From Burkholderiaceae bacterium (GTDB lineage: Bacteria; Pseudomonadota; Gammaproteobacteria; Burkholderiales; Burkholderiaceae_C): a stretch of 15,455 bases of DNA. The stretch is from the NCBI GenBank assembly GCA_023260355.1, contig JALQVJ010000236.1:1-15455 (forward strand), in the 5' to 3' direction. The first letter of the stretch is position 1. Each line of letters begins with the position of its first letter. Positions 1 through 4,976 of this stretch are shown piece by piece. Below the pieces are notes generated by a model, which was not told the origin of the DNA, searched no databases, and saw only the letters and a program-made list of their open reading frames with translations. The position numbers were made by a program, and so were the translations under genes.

Positions 1-51
1 GACAGAAATGGGATAGATGCCTTAGCTCAGCAGGAACCCCATAGTCAATTT

Positions 52-63
52 GTAAGCGCTTAC
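52..63. promoter_or_regulatory. 12-bp perfect palindrome, LacI/GalR-operator-like
   Basis: GTAAGCGCTTAC is a perfect palindrome with a central CG. It resembles the TGTAA-N-CG-N-TTACA type of operator bound by many LacI/GalR-family repressors, but the outer bases match on the left side only (T at 51, T at 64). It overlaps the last codons and stop of moaC, so it could only control a gene to the left of this window or be a chance match. What is seen is the symmetry; the operator reading is inference. Confidence 0.2.
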
Positions 64-548
64 TTTGCTGCAACCCAATGCCCCGACTTGCCACCTACTT
101 TTTCCAGCAGCTTGACATCGGTGATCGCCATGCCCCGATCCACCGCTTTGCACATGTCATAGATGGTCAGCAAGGCGATTTGGACGGCGGTGAGGGCTTC
201 CATTTCAACTCCGGTCGGACCCACGGTCTCTGCGCGCGCCTCGCACATCACGCATTGGTTGCCGATCTCAAAGTCGACAGTCACTCGGGTCAACGCGATG
301 GGATGACACAGCGGGATCAGGTCGGCGGTTTTTTTGCTGGCCATGATGCCTGCGATGCGCGCGATGCCGAGCACATCCCCTTTTTTGTGACTTCCGGACT
401 GGATCAACGCCAGCGTGGCGGCTTCCATATGGATGCTCCCCGAGGCGCGCGCGACCCGCGCCGTCGCAGGTTTTTGACCAACGTCCACCATGTGGGCTTG
501 TCCTTGGGAATCAAAATGGGTCAGGGGAGATTCGGTGGGGGAGGTCAT
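60..548 (-). CDS. moaC: Cyclic pyranopterin monophosphate synthase MoaC
   Basis: MoaC works in the cytoplasm in the first stage of molybdenum cofactor synthesis. It converts the 3',8-cyclo-GTP made by MoaA into cyclic pyranopterin monophosphate. The 162-residue product matches the usual family length of about 160. Conserved blocks are AHMVDV (residues 18-23), HKKGD (54-58, with the conserved Lys56), LIPLCHP (77-83, with His82), [10 protein letters not shown] (112-121) and YDMCKAV (130-136, with Asp131 and Lys134). These match the active-site residues known from the Escherichia coli enzyme. The reading frame stays open upstream to an ATG at 605, but the start at 548 gives the normal N-terminus ([13 protein letters not shown]). 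The longer version would reach across the divergent promoter region and into the ribosome binding site of the neighbouring protease gene. The spacer to that gene is 61 bp; I see no convincing promoter in it. No other moa or moe gene is in the window. Confidence 0.96.
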   Translation of the reverse strand: MTSPTESPLTHFDSQGQAHMVDVGQKPATARVARASGSIHMEAATLALIQSGSHKKGDVLGIARIAGIMASKKTADLIPLCHPIALTRVTVDFEIGNQCVMCEARAETVGPTGVEMEALTAVQIALLTIYDMCKAVDRGMAITDVKLLEKVGGKSGHWVAAK

Positions 549-609
549 GGTGCTCACTTCATCAAATAGCGACAAACTGCATGCATGATATGCGCCGGAG
601 GACATTCAA

Positions 610-2136
610 ATGAAAAGCATGGCAGGGTGGGTCGGAATCCTCGGCGTGAGTTTAGCGCTGAACGCACCCGCGCAAGCGCCGAGGCTCCCGTCCTTGGGCG
701 AGTCTCAAGTTTGGAGTCAGGGCCAAGAGCAGCGCCTGGGCGAAAGCATCAAAGCCTCCTTGTATGCGAGTGACCGCGTGTGGCACGATCCGGTGCTCGA
801 AGACTATGTCCACCGAGTTTGGAGCACGTTGTTCGAGGCGGCGCGCGCGCAGGGCCTGGTGCCCGTCGATCTGGCCGAGGGGTTGCCGTGGGTACAGTTG
901 GTCATCCGAGATCCGTCATTGAATGCGTTTGCCATGCCCGGCGGGGTCGTCGGCGTGCACTTGGGTTTGTTGGCCTCCAGCGGTGACCTCAACGCGCTGG
1001 CCGCCGTGTTGGCCCATGAAATGAGTCACGTGAGTCAGCGCCATATCCCGCGCCTTTTGGAGGCGCAAAGCAGACTGGCACCATTGGCCATGGGTGCGAT
1101 GTTGGTTGCAATTTTGGTGGCGAGCCGCAGCGACAACGCGGATGCCGCGCAAGCCACCATCGCAGGCAGTCAAGCGGTGATGGCGCAAGCGGGCATCAAT
1201 TTCACGCGGGGCATGGAGCAAGAGGCCGATCGCATGGGGTGGCAGATTTACACCGCTGCGGGCTTTTCTCCCCAGGGATTCACGGCTGTGTTTGAACAGC
1301 TCGCAAAATCCGCGAATCTCAACGATGACGGCAGCCTCGCGTATCTGCGCACCCATCCACTGAGCCGTGAGCGGATCGCCGAGATCATGGCGCGCCAATC
1401 TTTGCAAACAGGCTCGACGCCAGTGCGCCATCCTCACCTCAACGCGCTGGCGCCTTGGATGCAAGTGCGTGCGAAGGTCGCAGCGACGACCCGCGCTGAC
1501 GATTGGCGCGCGTGGCGAACCCAGGCGGTTGAGCTGTCGCAGGCCCTTTCCCCGAACGAGCAATTGAAGCTGTATTTGGCAGTGCAAAGTGCCATTCGAC
1601 TCGGTGAGTGGGATTGGGCTTGGCGTGGCATCCAACACCTTGCGCAGCAAAACACCGATGCAGCCATCTCCGCCATGTTGAACGCGGACTGGTTGGCAGT
1701 GGGGCTGCGCCTGCCGGCAGGCGTAGTCGACGCGGCAGCGGCACAGGCACGTGTTGAAAGGGGTCTAAAGAGTGGGTGGCGGGGGGAGTGGCTTGCCGCT
1801 GTGCGCTGGTCAATCGAACGCGGCCAGGTCAACCAGGTTGTGGGTGCGTTGCAGGCCAAAGTTGTGATCGATCCGCAAGATGCGACGTCCTGGACCTTGC
1901 TGGCGCAAGCCAGGGAGGCCCAGGGGCAAACGCTGCGGATGTTGCGCGCGCAAGCCGAGGCGCAATGGGCGCGCGGCAATGTGGAGGGTGCTTTGGATCG
2001 CATCGTTGCCGCAAGAAAGTGGTCCGCGAGTCACCCAGCGGTGGATCCAATCGAAGCACAAGTGGTTTTGACCCGCGAGAGAGATATGCGCCGTTGGGTC
2101 GCTGAGCAAGCCGCAGCAGAAGCCGCAGAGCGATGA
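610..2136 (+). CDS. bepA: Periplasmic BepA-like M48 zinc metalloprotease with C-terminal helical (TPR-type) region
   Basis: This is a 508-residue secreted M48 peptidase similar to E. coli BepA (YfgC, 487 residues). BepA assists assembly of outer-membrane proteins such as LptD and degrades stalled ones. The N-terminus looks like a signal peptide, with a hydrophobic stretch at residues 5-17 and a likely cleavage after AQA near residue 23. The zinc site is HEMSH at 136-140. Glu203 in the EQEAD motif (203-207) is the expected third ligand. NAFAMPGG precedes the HExxH motif, as in this family. His249 in RTHPLSRERI corresponds to the conserved His of BepA that tunes activity. Residues from about 300 to the end are Ala/Leu/Gln-rich and helical, consistent with the TPR-like module of BepA, but I cannot count repeats. 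The start is well supported: GGAGGA at 597-602 lies seven bases before the ATG. Membership of the family is certain; strict BepA orthology is inferred from length and layout. Confidence 0.9.
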   Translation: MKSMAGWVGILGVSLALNAPAQAPRLPSLGESQVWSQGQEQRLGESIKASLYASDRVWHDPVLEDYVHRVWSTLFEAARAQGLVPVDLAEGLPWVQLVIRDPSLNAFAMPGGVVGVHLGLLASSGDLNALAAVLAHEMSHVSQRHIPRLLEAQSRLAPLAMGAMLVAILVASRSDNADAAQATIAGSQAVMAQAGINFTRGMEQEADRMGWQIYTAAGFSPQGFTAVFEQLAKSANLNDDGSLAYLRTHPLSRERIAEIMARQSLQTGSTPVRHPHLNALAPWMQVRAKVAATTRADDWRAWRTQAVELSQALSPNEQLKLYLAVQSAIRLGEWDWAWRGIQHLAQQNTDAAISAMLNADWLAVGLRLPAGVVDAAAAQARVERGLKSGWRGEWLAAVRWSIERGQVNQVVGALQAKVVIDPQDATSWTLLAQAREAQGQTLRMLRAQAEAQWARGNVEGALDRIVAARKWSASHPAVDPIEAQVVLTRERDMRRWVAEQAAAEAAER

Positions 2137-2213
2137 GGTTGTTGTCTGCGAGCTATCATCCACGTCAGCCCGCTTCTGAGGCTGATATTGAGATTGCATA
2201 GGTATCCAAGGCC

Positions 2214-2639
2214 ATGTCTGGCATCCACATCAACGACATCGAAGCCGCCATCAACTATTGGCGCGAAGCACAGCCATCGCCGGATGGTGTCATGCTGCCG
2301 GCGCCAACGCGCGCGTTAGCGGAAGTCTATGCGTTGTTGGTTTTCTATCATGAAAGCGAGGCGGACGCCGACAGCATGCCAGAGGACGCACTGCAAGCTT
2401 GGCTGCAGTGGTATGACACGACACCCGACACGCCTTGCATCGCCATTTGCTCAACCAGCCAGGGCGATGCGGTTTGCAAAGGTTGCGGACGCACGGACCA
2501 AGAGGTTCAAAACTGGCCAGTGATGTCCGCATTTGAAAAGCGCCAAACATGGCGTCGCATCACGCTGCACGGAGATGCGTGGCGATTCAACCGTTACGCA
2601 GAAAGAGCCGTAGAAAACAGGGCCGCACCTCAGGGCTAG
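2214..2639 (+). CDS. DUF3717-DUF1289 fusion protein, putative cysteine-cluster protein
   Basis: This 141-residue protein of unknown function has two recognisable parts. Residues 4-30 (IHINDIEAAINYWREAQPSP) match the DUF3717 type of N-terminus, common in Burkholderiales. Residues 73-120 match DUF1289, with PCIAIC and VCKGCGRT carrying Cys75, Cys79, Cys88 and Cys91, followed by the usual conserved Trp and a MSAFEKRQTWRRI helix. The four cysteines suggest a metal or iron-sulfur site, and DUF1289 proteins are often annotated as Fe-S proteins, but that role is not demonstrated. The segment between the domains (33-68) is acidic and helical. It follows the protease gene by 77 bp on the same strand, so co-transcription is possible. 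That gap holds a small hairpin (TCAGCC at 2165-2170, GGCTGA at 2180-2185) without a T tract. The ribosome binding site is weak (AAGG at 2208-2211, very close to the ATG). Confidence 0.85.
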   Translation: MSGIHINDIEAAINYWREAQPSPDGVMLPAPTRALAEVYALLVFYHESEADADSMPEDALQAWLQWYDTTPDTPCIAICSTSQGDAVCKGCGRTDQEVQNWPVMSAFEKRQTWRRITLHGDAWRFNRYAERAVENRAAPQG

Positions 2640-2655
2640 AGGTGACAGCCACTGG

Positions 2656-2683
2656 GGTCTGGCGGCGTGCAGCAGACCGCCGC
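2656..2683. terminator. Possible bidirectional hairpin between convergent genes
   Basis: The 55-bp gap between the DUF3717/DUF1289 gene and purB, which converge, can form two mutually exclusive stems. One is GGTCTG (2656-2661) with CAGACC (2673-2678). The other is GCGGCG (2662-2667) with CGCCGC (2678-2683). Neither is followed by a T tract in either direction, so an intrinsic terminator is only suggested by position and GC content. Confidence 0.3.
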
Positions 2684-2694
2684 ATGTCCCCGCA

Positions 2695-4101
2695 TCACAC
2701 GCGACGGGCCAACGCCTCGGCCATGCCCGTGTATGAGCCTGGGGTCATGGCGAGAAGACGCTGTTTGTCCTGCGCCGGGATGTCCAGCCCTTGGATCAAT
2801 GCATGCAGATCCTCTTTGCGCACCGTCTTGCCGCGGGTGACGGCTTTGAGTTGTTCGTAAGCGCCTTGGATGCCGTAGCGGCGCATGACGGTTTGGATCG
2901 GTTCTGCCAATACTTCCCAGGCTTGGTCCAAGTCGGCTTCTAGCGCTTCGTGGTTGATTTCCAACTTCGAAAGTCCCGTGGCCATCGATTGATACGCAAG
3001 CGCCGCGTACCCGAAGGCCACGCCGACGTTGCGCAGCACCGTCGAGTCCGTCAAGTCGCGCTGCCAGCGAGAAATCGGCAGCTTGTCGGCCAAGTGCCGC
3101 AACAAAGCGTTGGCCAGACCCAAGTTGCCTTCTGCGTTTTCAAAATCAATGGGGTTGACTTTGTGCGGCATGGTCGAGGAACCGATCTCACCTTCTTTGA
3201 GTCGCTGCTTGAAATAACCCAAGCTGACATAGCCCCAAACATCGCGCGACCAGTCGATCAAAATCGTGTTGGCCCGCGCCATGGCGTCAAACAATTCGGC
3301 CATGTAGTCGTGCGGCTCAATTTGGATGCTGTAGGGTTGGAATGACAAACCCAAACCCTGAGGGACGTCTTTTTGGACCACGTCTCGCGCGAAGGCCTCC
3401 CAGTCCATGTCCGGCCAAGCCGAAAGGTGGGCGTTGTAGTTGCCCACGGCGCCATTCATCTTGCCCTTGATCGCGATTTGCGCGATCTGCACACGGGCAT
3501 TGCTGAGCCGAACCACCACGTTGGCAATTTCTTTCCCGACAGTCGTGGGGCTCGCGGTTTGGCCATGTGTGCGTGAAAGCATGGGGACCGCCGCAAAACG
3601 ATGGGCCATGTCTTGCAGCGTGTGAATGATTTGGTTCAACTGCGGCAGCACCACCTGATCGCGCGCGGCCTGAATTTGCAACGCGTGGCTGGTGTTGTTG
3701 ATGTCCTCACTGGTGCAGGCGAAGTGCACAAACTCGGCTGCCGCTTTCAGTTCCTCGCGGACACTGGCCTCTAGGGCCTGGCGCTCAAATGCACCCTTGA
3801 TCCAATACTCCACGGCTTTGACATCGTGGTTGGTGGTTTTTTCAATCGCCTTGATGGCAGCAGTATCGGCTTCTGTGAAGCCGTTGACCAGGCTATGCAG
3901 GAACTCACGTGCCGCCCTTGAGAGTGGCGAGAACTCGGCGAGCCCCGCATCAGATAGGGCAATAAACCAAGTGATTTCCACTTGAACTCGCCGGTGCATG
4001 TAGCCGTGCTCACTCATCAGCATGCGCAAATCGGCCAACTTGGGGCCGTAGCGACCATCGAGAGGAGAAAGGGCGTTCAGGGGTGAAAGTGCAATGGTCA
4101 T
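2695..4101 (-). CDS. purB: Adenylosuccinate lyase PurB
   Basis: PurB acts twice in purine synthesis. It releases fumarate from SAICAR to give AICAR, and from adenylosuccinate to give AMP. It is a cytosolic homotetramer of the fumarase/aspartase superfamily. The 468-residue product is close to the E. coli enzyme (456). Clear landmarks are LSPLDGRYG (11-19), TTNHDVKAVEY (89-99), HFACTSEDINN (126-136), SRTHGQ (176-181, with the catalytic His179) and the superfamily signature GSSTMPHKVNP (307-317, with the mobile-loop serines 308/309). SRWQRDLTDSTVLRN follows near 345. The frame is open to an ATG at 4176, but the start at 4101 (MTIALSPLNALSPLDG) fits the family. The extra 25 residues would be Arg-rich and cover the leader hairpin. 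No clear Shine-Dalgarno sequence precedes 4101. The gene is divergent from gst across 208 bp and convergent with the DUF1289 gene. Confidence 0.97.
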   Translation of the reverse strand: MTIALSPLNALSPLDGRYGPKLADLRMLMSEHGYMHRRVQVEITWFIALSDAGLAEFSPLSRAAREFLHSLVNGFTEADTAAIKAIEKTTNHDVKAVEYWIKGAFERQALEASVREELKAAAEFVHFACTSEDINNTSHALQIQAARDQVVLPQLNQIIHTLQDMAHRFAAVPMLSRTHGQTASPTTVGKEIANVVVRLSNARVQIAQIAIKGKMNGAVGNYNAHLSAWPDMDWEAFARDVVQKDVPQGLGLSFQPYSIQIEPHDYMAELFDAMARANTILIDWSRDVWGYVSLGYFKQRLKEGEIGSSTMPHKVNPIDFENAEGNLGLANALLRHLADKLPISRWQRDLTDSTVLRNVGVAFGYAALAYQSMATGLSKLEINHEALEADLDQAWEVLAEPIQTVMRRYGIQGAYEQLKAVTRGKTVRKEDLHALIQGLDIPAQDKQRLLAMTPGSYTGMAEALARRV

Positions 4102-4147
4102 AGTCGGGAGCAGGCGCCGGTCAAATTGCCGCTGGATGCGGGCGACA

Positions 4148-4171
4148 GCCTCAGCCGTCGAACGCTGAGGC
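4148..4171 (-). other. Perfect 8-bp stem-loop in the purB leader
   Basis: GCCTCAGC (4148-4155) and GCTGAGGC (4164-4171) form a perfect 8-bp, GC-rich stem with an 8-base loop. It lies 46 bp upstream of the purB start. No T tract follows on either strand, so it does not look like an intrinsic terminator. It could be a 5' mRNA stabiliser, a protein-binding site or a leader control element for purB. The symmetry is seen directly; any role is inference. Confidence 0.4.
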
Positions 4172-4175
4172 CGCA

Positions 4176-4203
4176 CTTACAGTGTGCAACGCGTTATTGT
4201 AAA
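4176..4203 (-). promoter_or_regulatory. Candidate sigma70-type promoter for purB
   Basis: Reading on the minus strand, TTTACA (4203-4198, five of six consensus bases) is followed after 16 bases by TGTAAG (4181-4176, four of six). Transcription from it would begin near 4168-4170, so the purB mRNA would start almost exactly with the 4148-4171 hairpin. This is a pattern match only; sites of this quality also occur by chance. Confidence 0.25.
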
Positions 4204-4280
4204 TGCGTGGGTTGTCTGCATGTTGGGCTGGAATTGCCTGCCAAAGTGCCTCCTGACATGGCTAAAATCCCATCACCATT

Positions 4281-4304
4281 ACAACGTCAATAACAACGTC
4301 AATA
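4281..4304. repeat. Perfect tandem duplication of a 12-bp unit before gst
   Basis: ACAACGTCAATA occurs twice with no gap (4281-4292 and 4293-4304). The second copy ends five bases before the gst ATG at 4310. The unit is AT-richer than its surroundings and occupies the place where a ribosome binding site would be expected. Above it, a -10-like TAAAAT lies at 4263-4268, without a well-spaced -35. It may be a simple slippage duplication or paired half-sites for a regulator. Confidence 0.6.
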
Positions 4305-4309
4305 CCCCC

Positions 4310-4927
4310 ATGAAACTCATCGGCGCAGTCACCAGTCCTTATGTGCGAAAAGTGCGCGTTGTGCTGGCGGAGAAGAAGTTGGATTACACGTTCGTCACCG
4401 AGGATGTGTGGGCAGCAGACACGGCGATTCACGCCAGCAACCCGCTGGGCAAAGTCCCTTGCTTGGTTTTGGACGGCGTGGATGCGATGTTTGACTCTCG
4501 CGTGATCGTGGAGTACTTGGACGCCATGTCGCCGGTGGGGCGATTGATCCCCAGCACCGGTCGTGAGCGCGCCGAAGTCAAGACTTGGGAGGCCTTGGCT
4601 GACGGCATCCTAGATGCCAGTATCTTGGCCCGTCTAGAGGCCACCTGGCCGGGGCGGTCCGATACCGAGCGGTCGCAAGCTTGGATAGATCGCCAGATGC
4701 AAAAGGTGAACCTGGCAGTCGCCGCGATGGCGAAGGGGCTTGGCGAACGCGCGACATGCACTGGCAAAGGCTTCAGTTTGGCCGACATTGCGGTCGGGTG
4801 TGCTTTGGGCTATTTGGACTTCCGATTCCCAGACTTGGATTGGCGCGCGGAGCACCCGGCACTGGCCCAATTCTGGGCGCATTTGCAGACCCGACCCAGT
4901 TTCGTCTCATCGAGCCCCACTGCTTAA
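4310..4927 (+). CDS. Glutathione S-transferase family protein, YibF-like
   Basis: This 205-residue cytosolic protein has the standard two-domain glutathione transferase layout and is close in pattern to E. coli YibF. The thioredoxin-like N-terminal domain (about 1-75) holds TSPYVRK (8-14) at the active-site position, NPLGKVP (44-50) with the cis-proline after Val49, and FDSRVIVEYL (61-70), whose Asp62-Ser63 pair binds the glutamyl part of glutathione. The helical C-terminal domain follows, with WEALADGILDA and the typical SLADIAVGCALGYLDFR segment. The substrate is unknown; YibF-type proteins bind glutathione but have no settled reaction. The frame is open back to 4184, but those 42 residues (Asn/His-rich, encoded partly by the tandem repeat) do not resemble the family, so the start is set at 4310. 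No Shine-Dalgarno sequence is visible before it. I recall GST genes beside purB in other Burkholderiales, which would argue for a conserved neighbourhood; that is memory, not seen here. Confidence 0.92.
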   Translation: MKLIGAVTSPYVRKVRVVLAEKKLDYTFVTEDVWAADTAIHASNPLGKVPCLVLDGVDAMFDSRVIVEYLDAMSPVGRLIPSTGRERAEVKTWEALADGILDASILARLEATWPGRSDTERSQAWIDRQMQKVNLAVAAMAKGLGERATCTGKGFSLADIAVGCALGYLDFRFPDLDWRAEHPALAQFWAHLQTRPSFVSSSPTA

Positions 4928-4950
4928 AGAGGGGCACATGCACCGGCTCA

Positions 4951-4976
4951 GTGCGCGGATGCAATCGCCCGCGCGC
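4951..4976. terminator. Possible shared hairpin between convergent gst and glnE
   Basis: GTGCGCGG (4951-4958) pairs with CCGCGCGC (4969-4976) to give an 8-bp stem containing one G-T/G-U pair and a 10-base loop. It fills the 49-bp space between the two stop codons and abuts the glnE stop. There is no T tract on either side, so termination here is inferred from position and stem strength only. Confidence 0.35.

Noticed and set aside
11..59. tRNA-like string TTAGCTCAGCAGG near the left edge
   Set aside because: It resembles a tRNA D-arm, but no matching D-stem partner, anticodon arm, T-arm or complementary acceptor end follows within the needed distance; moaC coding begins at 60.
578..585. TGCATGCA palindrome between moaC and the protease gene
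   Set aside because: An 8-bp palindrome is common by chance and is not flanked by further symmetry or by good promoter boxes.
549..605. Upstream extension of moaC to the ATG at 605
   Set aside because: It would add 19 non-conserved residues and run through the protease gene's ribosome binding site; the family N-terminus matches the start at 548.
4184..4309. N-terminal extension of the glutathione S-transferase by 42 residues
   Set aside because: The added residues contain Cys/Trp and an Asn/His-rich stretch from the tandem repeat, and do not resemble the family, whose N-terminus begins MKLIGAVTSP.
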